Origin: Actinomycetes bacterium | GTDB taxonomy: Bacteria > Actinomycetota > Actinomycetes > S36-B12 > UBA5976 | DNA: 9,856 bases | Reading direction: 5' to 3' | NCBI GenBank assembly: GCA_021784375.1 | Contig: JAJXSV010000073.1 | Location: forward strand, 1-9,856 | Shown: one piece after another, positions 1 to 5,686 of the stretch | How positions within the stretch are numbered: the first letter of the stretch is position 1 | Layout: every line of letters begins with the position of its first letter | Made by a program: the position numbers and the translations under genes | Notes under the pieces: generated by a model | Told to the model about the DNA's origin: nothing | What the model saw: only the letters and a program-made list of their open reading frames with translations | The model's database searches: none

Positions 1-182
1 CCGGTGGTGTGGCCCGACCGAAATACGGCTGGACCGACGTGGCACGCTTCTCGGGCCTCGGCATCCCGGCCGTGAACTTCGGCCCTGGCGATCCCGCCTT
101 GGCCCACACCCCACACGAGTTCGTGCCGATCACCCAATTGCGCGAGGTCGAGGCGCAGATGCGGGCCTGGCTGACGGCCTGA
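1..182 (+). CDS. dapE: Succinyl-diaminopimelate desuccinylase, C-terminal end (partial)
   Basis: The frame is open from the left edge (first full codon at 3) to TGA at 180-182, giving the last 59 residues of a protein that starts outside the window. The segments [23 protein letters not shown] and AHTPHEFV are the C-terminal landmarks of actinobacterial DapE, a zinc-dependent M20-family peptidase that hydrolyses N-succinyl-LL-2,6-diaminopimelate to LL-diaminopimelate and succinate in lysine and peptidoglycan-precursor synthesis. The His of the AHTPHE segment is the expected position of the last metal ligand of M20 enzymes, followed by the usual glutamate. The catalytic first half is not visible. 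The gene converges on the exported-protein gene at 238-867, and tag follows it as in M. tuberculosis (recalled order). Related M20 peptidases cannot be strictly excluded from the tail alone, but the match to DapE is good. Confidence 0.88.
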   Translation, partial: GGVARPKYGWTDVARFSGLGIPAVNFGPGDPALAHTPHEFVPITQLREVEAQMRAWLTA

Positions 183-237
183 GGCACCCGGGAGCGGTGC
201 GGGACCCGGCGCACGCAGGGACCCTCATGCGAAGCGG

Positions 238-867
238 TCAGGCGTTGGTGCTGCGGCCCCAACTGGTGCCGGGCAGGGGTGCCACGGGGTGGCGCCAACC
301 GAGGCTGCTCACGAGATTGGTGGACACCGAGCCGCCGGCGACCGTGCCCTCGGCCATGACGACATCACCGGTGGCGAATGCCGAGCCCGTCACGAGTTTG
401 CCGTTGCGGTACAGCCGGGTGGTCGAGGACAAGGGCCAGATGTATGAGACCGTGTCGTCGCTCGTGATGGTGATCGATGTAGCGGAAGCGCTGGTGACCT
501 TGCCCCGCTGCATGCGCACGGTGACGTAGGTCGTGGTGCCCGAGGGGTCGACGGAGGCGACGACCCCCTCGCTGTGGAGCATCCCGCCCCAGCCCATCAT
601 GGGACCGAAGCCGCGGCCGCGCATCATGGGACCGCCGACGGTGGCGCTCTCCGGTCGGCCGTCGCCATCGGCGTCGAAGCCGCCCATCATGCCGCCCCCA
701 CGGCCGCCCATCATGCCGAAGGACGCCGTGCCGCCAGGGCTGCCCGGACCGCCCGACCACCCACCGCTCCTGGCGAAGGCGGAGGCGGGTCCTGTGATGA
801 CGGCACCGGCAACGGCAACCGCCGCCACCACGCCTGCAATGCCTAGCGATCGACGCGTGATCCTCAT
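238..867 (-). CDS. Exported Gly/Met-rich protein with Tat-like signal peptide and DUF5666-like domain
   Basis: The protein has 209 residues. I chose the ATG at 867 because AAGGAG lies 7 nt upstream and a signal peptide starts there; the frame stays open further upstream but without a comparable site. Residues 1-30 form a signal peptide: TRRSLG at 4-9 resembles a twin-arginine motif, a hydrophobic stretch spans about 9-26, and cleavage is likely after ASA (28-30). Residues 33-97 are very rich in Gly and contain four Met-Met pairs (52/53, 60/61, 81/82, 90/91) and a DADGDG segment (65-70) like the first half of an EF-hand or dockerin calcium loop. Residues 98-190 look like the beta-rich repeat domain of the DUF5666 type (VTVRMQRGKVTSASATSITI, then LYRNGK and GDVVMAEGTV). 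Function is unknown; an extracytoplasmic or wall-associated role is inferred. No lipobox and no membrane anchor at the C terminus. It is divergent from tag. Confidence 0.78.
   Translation of the reverse strand: MRITRRSLGIAGVVAAVAVAGAVITGPASAFARSGGWSGGPGSPGGTASFGMMGGRGGGMMGGFDADGDGRPESATVGGPMMRGRGFGPMMGWGGMLHSEGVVASVDPSGTTTYVTVRMQRGKVTSASATSITITSDDTVSYIWPLSSTTRLYRNGKLVTGSAFATGDVVMAEGTVAGGSVSTNLVSSLGWRHPVAPLPGTSWGRSTNA
595..718. repeat. Short degenerate in-frame repeats encoding GPMM / MMGG motifs
   Basis: Within the exported-protein gene the 13-mer CATCATGGGACCG occurs at 595-607 and 622-634, and the 15-mer CCGCCCATCATGCCG at 680-694 and 704-718 (plus-strand reading). On the coding strand each CATCAT gives a Met-Met pair in a Gly-rich setting. 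All copies are in the same frame, so this looks like internal duplication of a small peptide motif and not a separate DNA element. Confidence 0.6.
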
Positions 868-1021
868 GCTGCACTCCTTCGCTGGACCGGGCCCGACGTC
901 CTGCCCGGCAGCCCACGGTTGACGAGTACAGCCAAGCAGGTTCGGGCGCGGGATCCACCCCTGGGATGTCGCAGTTTCGGCCAAGGATCGGACGAGGAGC
1001 GCAGCATGTGAGGATTCGCGC
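868..1021. other. Divergent intergenic region between the exported-protein gene and tag
   Basis: These 154 bases must hold the start signals of two divergent genes. Seen directly: AAGGAG for the minus-strand gene just right of its ATG at 867, and GAGGA at 1010-1014 for tag. I see no convincing -35/-10 pair on either strand, and no operator-like palindrome. Confidence 0.5.
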
Positions 1022-1660
1022 ATGGAGTCGCTCATCGATGCCTCGGATGTCGGCGCGGGCCTCCGCCGCTGCGGCTGGCCGGGCAGCACGCCAGACTACG
1101 TGCGCTACCACGATGTTGAGTGGGGCGTGCCGGTGAGCGGCGATGTCGCCTACTTCGAGCGCCTCACCTTCGAGTCCTTCCAGAGTGGGCTGTCGTGGCT
1201 CATCATCATGCGCAAGCGACCAGCGTTCCGGCTCGCCTTCGCCGGGTTCGATCCCGAGCTGGTGGCCGAATTCGGCGAAGGGGACGTGCAACGCCTGCTC
1301 GCAGACAGTGGGATCGTCCGCAACCGGCAGAAGATCCTGGCCACGCTGGCCAACGCCAGGGCCCTGCGCGCGCTCCGTGCCAGCGCCGGGGAGGGCGCCC
1401 TGGAGCGCCTGATGCTCGCCCACGCCCCATCCGACGAGGACCTGCGGCTCGAGGGCTTCGCGCGGCCCCCCCGCAGCCTCGGTGACCTGGCCACCGCCAC
1501 CGCGGCCTCCCGGGCACTGGCCAAGGCGCTGAAGGCAAGGGGATTCGTCTTCGTGGGACCCACCACGCTGCACGCCGGCATGCAGGCCAACGGACTGCTC
1601 GACGACCACCTGGAGGGTTGCTTCCGTCGGGGGGTCGGGCAAACCCTGTCGAGACCCTGA
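1022..1660 (+). CDS. tag: DNA-3-methyladenine glycosylase I
   Basis: This is a 212-residue base-excision-repair enzyme of the helix-hairpin-helix superfamily that removes 3-methyladenine from alkylated DNA in the cytoplasm. Compared with E. coli TAG, the zinc ligands are all in place: C17 and H30 (13 apart, in CGW and YHDVEWG) and H196 and C200 in DDHLEGC. The base-pocket residues also align: Y29, E51 and W59, in FESFQSGLSW, with the same spacing as Tyr16, Glu38 and Trp46. Other family blocks are RNRQKI and the GFVFVGPTTLHAGMQANG run. The ATG at 1022 has GAGGA (1010-1014) 7 nt upstream, and the extra 13 residues before CGW are modest. Length is slightly above the usual 185-205. The gene is followed by the DUF3117 gene after 71 nt, the same pairing as Rv1210-Rv1211 in M. 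tuberculosis (recalled). Complete and apparently functional. Confidence 0.95.
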   Translation: MESLIDASDVGAGLRRCGWPGSTPDYVRYHDVEWGVPVSGDVAYFERLTFESFQSGLSWLIIMRKRPAFRLAFAGFDPELVAEFGEGDVQRLLADSGIVRNRQKILATLANARALRALRASAGEGALERLMLAHAPSDEDLRLEGFARPPRSLGDLATATAASRALAKALKARGFVFVGPTTLHAGMQANGLLDDHLEGCFRRGVGQTLSRP

Positions 1661-1661
1661 T

Positions 1662-1691
1662 TTCTGGATAACCGCGGCCATACGGAATAAT
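1662..1691 (+). promoter_or_regulatory. Possible promoter of the DUF3117 gene
   Basis: The stretch is AT-rich relative to its surroundings: TTCTGG at 1662-1667 and AATAAT at 1686-1691, 18 nt apart, could be -35 and -10 boxes. Transcription would begin near 1698, leaving a leader of about 34 nt before the ATG at 1732. The match to the -35 consensus is poor, so this is a suggestion only. Confidence 0.3.
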
Positions 1692-1731
1692 TGGGAATCC
1701 GACGCTTGCGTCGATACCGAAAGGCGGCAGC

Positions 1732-1899
1732 ATGGCGGCTATGAAGCCCCGTACCGGCGATGGACCCATGGAGGTCGTCAAGGAAGGGCGCGTCATCGTG
1801 ATGCGAATCCCGCTCGAAGGGGGAGGCCGCTTGGTGGTGGCACTCACGCCCGACGAAGCACGTGACCTGGGTGGCCAGTTCGCGGCGGTCGTTTCCTGA
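1732..1899 (+). CDS. DUF3117 family small protein
   Basis: The ORF encodes 55 residues, beginning MAAMKPRTGDGPMEVVKEGR and continuing through VIVMRIPLEGGGRLVVALTP to DEARDLGGQF. The N-terminal MAAMKPRTGDGP and the central MRxPLEGGGRLVV blocks are the hallmark of DUF3117, a highly conserved small protein found in actinobacteria. The M. tuberculosis member (Rv1211, from memory) has been described as calmodulin-like, but no canonical EF-hand loop can be seen here, so I do not adopt that function. Start: AAAGG (1720-1724) lies 7 nt before the ATG, a weak ribosome site, and the family-conserved N terminus fixes the start. It lies after tag and is closed by a strong hairpin, so it is probably transcribed as a short unit of its own or with tag. 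It is shorter than common ORF-length cutoffs and is easily missed by gene finders. Confidence 0.9.
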   Translation: MAAMKPRTGDGPMEVVKEGRVIVMRIPLEGGGRLVVALTPDEARDLGGQFAAVVS

Positions 1900-1911
1900 C
1901 GTTCGCCGGCG

Positions 1912-1942
1912 AGGCCTCGATCCATCTGGATCGAGGCCTTTT
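1912..1942 (+). terminator. Intrinsic terminator after the DUF3117 gene
   Basis: The arms AGGCCTCGATCC (1912-1923) and GGATCGAGGCCT (1928-1939) are a perfect 12-bp inverted repeat around the loop ATCT, followed on the plus strand by TTTT and more T residues (to about 1947). This is a textbook Rho-independent terminator for the plus strand. It also lies immediately beyond the stop of the minus-strand O-methyltransferase gene (1942-1944), so the hairpin may serve both, but the minus side lacks a T-tract. Confidence 0.88.
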
Positions 1943-2628
1943 CATTTCGGGGGATCGACGCGCTCGTCCTCGACCGGCCAGTACACGCTCACGAGCAGCC
2001 CGTCGCCGGCGGCGAGCAGGGCAGGCAGCAGTCGCGGGTCGTCGGCCACGCGGTGGGCGAAGAGGCGCCGCGCCACCGTGGCCGGGTCGCGCTGGGCGGG
2101 GTCGCCGAGCTTGTTGTCACCGAAGATGTTCGACACCGCGAAGATGCCACCCGGGCGCAGCAGGCGCAGTGACTGGTCGAGCATGGGGTTCAGCGCGGCC
2201 GGTTCCACGTTGAGGAGCACGAGGTCGTAGGCCCCGTCCTGCAGCCGGGGGAGGATCTCGCCGGGACGTCCCGAGATGAGGCGGACCCGGCCCTGGGGCA
2301 CGTCCGCTGCGGCGAGCATCTCGCGGGCGATGCGATGGTGCTCACCCTCCACGTCGATGGACGTGAGTTGCCCGTCATCTCGCAGGGACTGCAGCATCCA
2401 CAGGGCAGTGACGCCGGTGCCGGTGCCGATCTCGACCACGGCCCGGGCATGCGACATGGCCGCCAGCAGGCGCAGGGCCGCGCCCGCGCCCGGCGACACC
2501 GCGGTGACCCCCAACTCGTCGGCCCGCTGTCGTGCCTGCACGATGGCGTCCGTCTCCGGGCAGAAGGCCTCGGCGAAGTCCCAGGTCACCTCGGTGGGGA
2601 CCGGCCACAGGGGCTCATCTACGTACAC
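1942..2628 (-). CDS. Class I SAM-dependent O-methyltransferase (Rv1220c-like)
   Basis: The protein is 228 residues from the GTG at 2628, chosen because TAGCCT stands 7 nt upstream in leaderless promoter position and no ribosome site is visible; a later GTG at about residue 14 is the alternative. It has a Rossmann methyltransferase fold: SAM-binding motif I VVEIGTGTGVTALWML (64-79), the acidic end of strand 2 in SIDVE (D92), RLISGRPGEILPRL (116-129), strand 4 YDLVLLNVEP (134-143) and RLLRPGGIFAVSN (155-167). It resembles the O-methyltransferase divergent from sigE in mycobacteria. Cation-dependent relatives carry DxxFIDAD at strand 4; here the second Asp is N140 and the last is E142, so metal binding is doubtful. 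The substrate is unknown. It is cytoplasmic, with no signal peptide. It is divergent from htrA, with 168 bp between the start codons. Confidence 0.85.
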   Translation of the reverse strand: MYVDEPLWPVPTEVTWDFAEAFCPETDAIVQARQRADELGVTAVSPGAGAALRLLAAMSHARAVVEIGTGTGVTALWMLQSLRDDGQLTSIDVEGEHHRIAREMLAAADVPQGRVRLISGRPGEILPRLQDGAYDLVLLNVEPAALNPMLDQSLRLLRPGGIFAVSNIFGDNKLGDPAQRDPATVARRLFAHRVADDPRLLPALLAAGDGLLVSVYWPVEDERVDPPK

Positions 2629-2635
2629 GACAGCG

Positions 2636-2641
2636 AGGCTA
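2636..2641 (-). promoter_or_regulatory. -10 element of a likely leaderless promoter for the O-methyltransferase
   Basis: On the minus strand TAGCCT (TANNNT) is followed by 7 nt and then the GTG start, so transcription would begin at or next to the start codon. No Shine-Dalgarno sequence is present. No recognisable -35 box. Confidence 0.45.
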
Positions 2642-2784
2642 GTGCCGAGGGCGCATGCCGCTGTGGAGGCGCGACACGGGCGCGCAATCCAAGCTTTGCC
2701 CCGGTCGCGTAAGCGCGGGGCAATTCCTGTGTCACGCAAATGTTCCGCCGTTGCCCCCGTTCCTCCAAAGCGCCCGACGCGCAG

Positions 2785-2790
2785 CAGAAT
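2785..2790 (+). promoter_or_regulatory. Weak -10-like element in leaderless position before htrA
   Basis: CAGAAT ends 6 nt before the ATG at 2797, the same spacing as the better -10 boxes before mrp and marC. The first base deviates from TANNNT and no -35 or ECF-type GGAAC box was found at the right distance. There is no clear ribosome site, which is why I mention it. Confidence 0.25.
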
Positions 2791-2796
2791 GGCGAC

Positions 2797-4041
2797 ATGA
2801 CGGACGAAGCGCACGACAGCATCGAGACCCCAGCCGTGAGCCACTGGGCGGAGGAGGAGGCCACTCAGGCCGAGCCCCTCGCCGCCCCTGCCGCGCCCGA
2901 AGCGGCGCTTGCCGAGGAGGCGCTTGCCGAGGAGGCTCCGCTCGCTCAGGCGCGGCACATCGACGAGCAGCCGCACCGGAACCAGCACATGCTGGTGCGG
3001 CCCTCCCTCGCGCTCGCCATGGCGGTCGTCGCCGGTCTCGGCGGCGGCATCGTCGACCATGCGCTGTTCAACACCGGCGGTACCGGTGCGGCACTCACGC
3101 AGCTCGCGAACACGTCCACCGCGCGCCCCGCGGACTCCGTGGCCGCCCTGGCCGCCAAGGTCTCGCCGAGCGTCGTCAACATCAACGTGGAGAGCGACGG
3201 GGGCAGCAGCACTGGCTCGGGCTTCGTCATCCGCTCGGACGGCTACATCCTCACCAACCACCACGTCATCGCCGGGCTGGGCGGCAACGCGAGGATCACC
3301 GTGGCCTTCGCGGACGGCTCGAAGACCAACGGCACCGTGGTGGGGTCGAACAGCGCCTACGACCTGGCCGTCGTGAAGGTCGACAAGACCGGCCTGCCCG
3401 CAGTGACCCTGGGGAACAGCAGCGGGGTCGTCGTGGGCGACCCGGTGATCGCCATCGGCTCCCCGCTGGGTCTCCAGGGCACGGTCACCAGCGGCATCGT
3501 GAGTGCGCTCAACCGCCCCGTGACTGCGGGCGACTCCACCGACGGCGCCTCGCAGTCCTACTTCAACGGCATCCAGACCGACGCCGCCATCAACCCCGGC
3601 AACTCCGGCGGTCCGCTCATCGACGGCCAAGGCGCCGTCATCGGGGTGAACTCCGCGATCGCCTCGCTCGGTTCCAGCTTCGGCGGCCAGAGCGGTTCCA
3701 TCGGCCTGGGCTTCGCCATCCCCATCAACCAGGCCAAGCGCATCGCCGAGGAGATCATCAAGACCGGCAAGTCGCAGGTACCCGTCATGGGCATCAGCCT
3801 GGACATGCAGTACGCCAACTCCGGCGCCCGCGTGGCCTCCGTCTCCGCCGGGCAGGGCGCCCAGCGGGCGGGCCTCAAGGCGGGGGACATCATCACCTCG
3901 ATCGATGGCAACGTGGTGACGGACGCCACCGCGCTCATCGTGGACATCCGCGCCCACCAGCCGGGGGACGTGGTGAAGGTGACCACCCGTGCGGGCAAGA
4001 CCTACAGCGTGACGCTGGGGGCGAACACCTCGACGAATTAG
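2797..4041 (+). CDS. htrA: Membrane-anchored HtrA/DegP-like serine protease with PDZ domain
   Basis: The protein is 414 residues from the ATG at 2797 (MTDEAHDS); an upstream in-frame ATG at 2740 would add 19 unconvincing residues. Domain order: an acidic Ala/Glu-rich cytoplasmic segment (1-66), a single membrane helix (about 68-90), a linker, a trypsin-like protease domain (about 112-325) and one PDZ domain (about 330-410). The catalytic triad is complete: H156 in TNHHVI, D189 in AYDLAVVKV and S270 in NPGNSGGPL. PDZ landmarks are AGLKAGDIITSIDG (358-371) and the HQPGDVV segment. It is an envelope protein-quality-control protease with its active domain outside the membrane, of the PepD/DegP/HtrA type. 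tatB starts 9 nt downstream, suggesting one transcript. In mycobacteria a sigE-rseA pair lies directly upstream; it is absent here, and the O-methyltransferase gene stands in its place in divergent orientation. Confidence 0.95.
   Translation: MTDEAHDSIETPAVSHWAEEEATQAEPLAAPAAPEAALAEEALAEEAPLAQARHIDEQPHRNQHMLVRPSLALAMAVVAGLGGGIVDHALFNTGGTGAALTQLANTSTARPADSVAALAAKVSPSVVNINVESDGGSSTGSGFVIRSDGYILTNHHVIAGLGGNARITVAFADGSKTNGTVVGSNSAYDLAVVKVDKTGLPAVTLGNSSGVVVGDPVIAIGSPLGLQGTVTSGIVSALNRPVTAGDSTDGASQSYFNGIQTDAAINPGNSGGPLIDGQGAVIGVNSAIASLGSSFGGQSGSIGLGFAIPINQAKRIAEEIIKTGKSQVPVMGISLDMQYANSGARVASVSAGQGAQRAGLKAGDIITSIDGNVVTDATALIVDIRAHQPGDVVKVTTRAGKTYSVTLGANTSTN
2905..2934 (+). repeat. Perfect tandem 15-bp repeat in htrA (ALAEE x2)
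   Basis: GCGCTTGCCGAGGAG occurs twice head to tail (2905-2919, 2920-2934), in frame, encoding ALAEE twice at residues 37-46 of the cytoplasmic segment of HtrA. It lies in low-complexity sequence and probably arose by replication slippage. It may vary in copy number between strains. Confidence 0.85.
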
Positions 4042-4050
4042 GCTTCCGCC

Positions 4051-4407
4051 GTGATCTTCGACATGGGCATCGGTGAGATCCTGGTGATCGCGGTCGTCGC
4101 GCTCATCGTGTTCGGTCCCGATCGCCTGCCCAAGGTGGCGATGCAGGCGGCGCAGATGCTCCGGGCGTTGCGTGAGCAGGCCAACCAGGCCAAGGCGGGC
4201 CTGCTCGAGGCAGCCGACCTCGATGAGTCAACCCTGCGTGACCTCCGCGACCTGGATCCGCGGCGGGCCCTGCGCGACCTCGCATCCCCGATCGACGAGG
4301 CGGTGCGCAGCGCGAACGACGCCATGCGCACCGATGGCCCGGCGCCGTCTCCCCAGCCGTCGGCCGAGCCTGGTCCGTCCCCGGTGGATCCTCGCGACAT
4401 CAGCTGA
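4051..4407 (+). CDS. tatB: Twin-arginine translocase subunit TatB
   Basis: The protein is 118 residues from GTG at 4051; this start gives IFDMGIGEI, matching the short N terminus before the TatB helix (an ATG four codons later would cut it). Features are the conserved E9, a transmembrane helix (about 7-21), the FGPDRLPKV hinge (21-29) with the Gly-Pro turn, an amphipathic helix rich in Ala, Gln and Arg (about 28-55), a charged helical region with DLRDLDPRRALRDL (63-77), and a Pro/Ser-rich disordered tail (96-118). TatB works with TatC in recognising twin-arginine signal peptides of folded proteins at the inner membrane. The FGPDRLP block and the length favour TatB over TatA. Only 9 nt separate it from htrA, and the same htrA-tatB pairing occurs in mycobacteria. 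tatC is not in the window. It converges on mrp with 15 nt between stops. Confidence 0.9.
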   Translation: MIFDMGIGEILVIAVVALIVFGPDRLPKVAMQAAQMLRALREQANQAKAGLLEAADLDESTLRDLRDLDPRRALRDLASPIDEAVRSANDAMRTDGPAPSPQPSAEPGPSPVDPRDIS

Positions 4408-4422
4408 GCGCCGCGGCCCGCC

Positions 4423-5553
4423 TCAGTGCTTGGTCGGGGTGAGGCCGAGCGTCTTGCCCACCAGCCCGCGCGGCTGCTGCAGGAAGGTGTCGGCGAGTTG
4501 GAACATCGCCTGCGCGGCCGGTGCGTCCGGTGCGTCCAGCACCAGCGGGCGGCCAGCGTCACCGCCTTCGCGCAGGCGCACGTCGAAGGGGACCTTGGCG
4601 AGCAGCGGAACGGGTCCACCGAGTTCGCGCGTGAGGACGTCGGCCACGATCTGCCCGCCGCCGAAGCCGAACAGGTCGAGGGGCTCACCGCAATGCGGGC
4701 AGGGCGTACTCGACATGTTCTCGACGACGCCCAGCACCTTCTGGTGGGTCTGCTGTGCCACCATCCCCGCGCGCACGGCCACCTCGGCGGCCGCCGGCTG
4801 TGGGGTGGTGACGATGACGAGTTCGGAGGCGGGCAGCAGTTGGGCCAGGCTCATGGCGACGTCACCGGTGCCCGGCGGCAGGTCGAGCAGGAGGACGTCC
4901 AGGTCGCCCCAGAAGAAGTCGGAGAGGAACTGCTGCAGCACCCGGTGCAGCATGGGTCCGCGGAAGAGGACCGGCTCCGGGCTGCCGCCGCGCTTGAACG
5001 GGAGCATGGAGATCGCGCGCACGCCGTTGGCCTGTGGCGGCATCATGAAACCGTCATCGATGCGCGTGGGCGGCTCGGTGATCCCGAGCATGCGTGGCAC
5101 CGAGTGCCCGTACACATCCGCATCGACGATCGCCACCTGCTTGCCCCGCTGGGCCATGGCGACGGCCAGGTTCACGGTGACCGACGACTTGCCGACACCG
5201 CCCTTGCCAGAGGTCACGCCGATGACCCGCGTGAGTGACCCGGGCCTGGCGAAGGGGATCTCCTTGGTCGGCCCTTGCAGCTTGTCGCGCATGGCGGTGC
5301 GTTGCGCATCGGACATGACGCCCAGCTCCACCGCGATGCGGCCCACGCCCGGCAGTCGGCCGAGGGCGGCCTCGACGCGTGACGTGATGGTGTCCCGCAT
5401 GGGGCAGCCGCCGACCGTGAGCAGGACGCGCACGGTGACATCGCTGCCGTCGACGGTCACCGAGTCGACCATGTCGAGGTCGGTGATGGGGCGGTGGATC
5501 TCAGGGTCGTGGACCGTGGCCAGAACGGCCATGACGTCGGATTGAGCGAACAT
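4423..5553 (-). CDS. mrp: Mrp/ApbC/NBP35-type iron-sulfur carrier ATPase
   Basis: The protein is 376 residues from ATG at 5553. The N-terminal DUF59/MIP18 domain (about 4-80) includes HDPEI (15-19) and LTVGGCPMRD (45-54, C50). The P-loop ATPase domain follows, with the deviant Walker A SGKGGVGKSS (115-124, signature lysine K117, catalytic lysine K122), VDADVYGHSVPRMLG (143-157), Walker B LLLDLPPGTGD (221-231) and the CPHC pair (C285, C288) that bridges a [4Fe-4S] cluster between subunits in Mrp/ApbC/Nbp35 proteins. This protein carries and transfers iron-sulfur clusters in the cytoplasm. Length is normal for the fused DUF59-Mrp form common in actinobacteria. A TACGAT box 6 nt before the ATG suggests a leaderless transcript; no ribosome site is visible. 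An internal Met at 8 is the alternative start. It converges on tatB and diverges from the MgtE-N/CBS gene. Confidence 0.95.
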   Translation of the reverse strand: MFAQSDVMAVLATVHDPEIHRPITDLDMVDSVTVDGSDVTVRVLLTVGGCPMRDTITSRVEAALGRLPGVGRIAVELGVMSDAQRTAMRDKLQGPTKEIPFARPGSLTRVIGVTSGKGGVGKSSVTVNLAVAMAQRGKQVAIVDADVYGHSVPRMLGITEPPTRIDDGFMMPPQANGVRAISMLPFKRGGSPEPVLFRGPMLHRVLQQFLSDFFWGDLDVLLLDLPPGTGDVAMSLAQLLPASELVIVTTPQPAAAEVAVRAGMVAQQTHQKVLGVVENMSSTPCPHCGEPLDLFGFGGGQIVADVLTRELGGPVPLLAKVPFDVRLREGGDAGRPLVLDAPDAPAAQAMFQLADTFLQQPRGLVGKTLGLTPTKH

Positions 5554-5559
5554 CCGGCA

Positions 5560-5565
5560 ATCGTA
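5560..5565 (-). promoter_or_regulatory. -10 element of a likely leaderless mrp promoter
   Basis: TACGAT on the minus strand is followed by 6 nt and then the ATG of mrp. The spacing places the transcription start at the start codon. No Shine-Dalgarno sequence and no good -35 box. Confidence 0.45.
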
Positions 5566-5608
5566 CGGTGAACAGTCGATGGCTTCCGGACGGGTCGTCG
5601 GCTCGCCG

Positions 5609-5614
5609 GATAAT
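5609..5614 (+). promoter_or_regulatory. Candidate -10 box upstream of the MgtE-N/CBS gene
   Basis: GATAAT differs from TATAAT at one position and lies in the 133-bp divergent gap with mrp. Transcription from it would start near 5621 and give a leader of about 65 nt that contains the four-codon ORF at 5656-5670. A -35 is not clear (TTCCGG at 5584-5589 is spaced 19 nt away). Confidence 0.35.
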
Positions 5615-5642
5615 CAAGGATTCCCAAGCACATTTGCGCTGA

Positions 5643-5648
5643 TAGGCT
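5643..5648 (+). promoter_or_regulatory. Second -10-like element, positioned for a leaderless four-codon ORF
   Basis: TAGGCT (TANNNT) ends 7 nt before the ATG at 5656. This is the same arrangement as the -10 boxes before the O-methyltransferase, mrp and marC starts. It could also drive the MgtE-N/CBS gene with a short leader of about 31 nt. Confidence 0.35.
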
Positions 5649-5655
5649 GCCCCGG

Positions 5656-5670
5656 ATGAGCAAACGCTGA
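5656..5670 (+). CDS. Possible leader mini-ORF (MSKR)
   Basis: ATG AGC AAA CGC TGA encodes the four-residue peptide MSKR, ending 16 nt before the ATG of the MgtE-N/CBS gene and 6 nt before its GGAG ribosome site. The TAGGCT box 7 nt upstream would make it leaderless. Such a short ORF can arise by chance. It is recorded because of its position ahead of a probable cation-transport operon, where leader peptides often control expression. Whether it is translated cannot be told from sequence. Confidence 0.25.
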   Translation: MSKR

Positions 5671-5686
5671 TGGATTGGAGACGCCC

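Noticed and set aside
183..237. CCGGG...CCCGG inverted repeat after dapE as a terminator
   Set aside because: Only about 5 bp of stem with a long loop and no following T residues.
595..718. Repeated CATCAT-containing units as a possible CRISPR or regulatory repeat array
   Set aside because: Units are 13-15 bp, degenerate, irregularly spaced and all in the same coding frame giving Met-Met/Gly motifs; there are no spacers.
365..1681. Minus-strand ORF of 438 codons across tag and the exported-protein gene
   Set aside because: It is antisense to tag and out of frame with the exported protein; composition (runs of R, H, G) is that of a shadow frame in high-GC DNA, and no family motif is seen.
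2629..3957. Long N-terminal extension of the O-methyltransferase frame to 3957
   Set aside because: The extension is antisense to htrA and His/Asp/Gly-rich without any domain; the methyltransferase begins near 2628 where a -10 box and a GTG are found.
4408..4422. GC-rich palindrome GCCGCGGC between tatB and mrp as a terminator
   Set aside because: The stem is only 4 bp per side with no loop and no T-tract on either strand; it is ordinary GC-rich sequence between convergent stops.
1691..5627. TTGGGAATCC at 1691-1700 and its reverse complement at 5618-5627, both upstream of genes
   Set aside because: A shared 10-mer in a window of this size is expected many times by chance, and the two copies have different positions relative to their genes.
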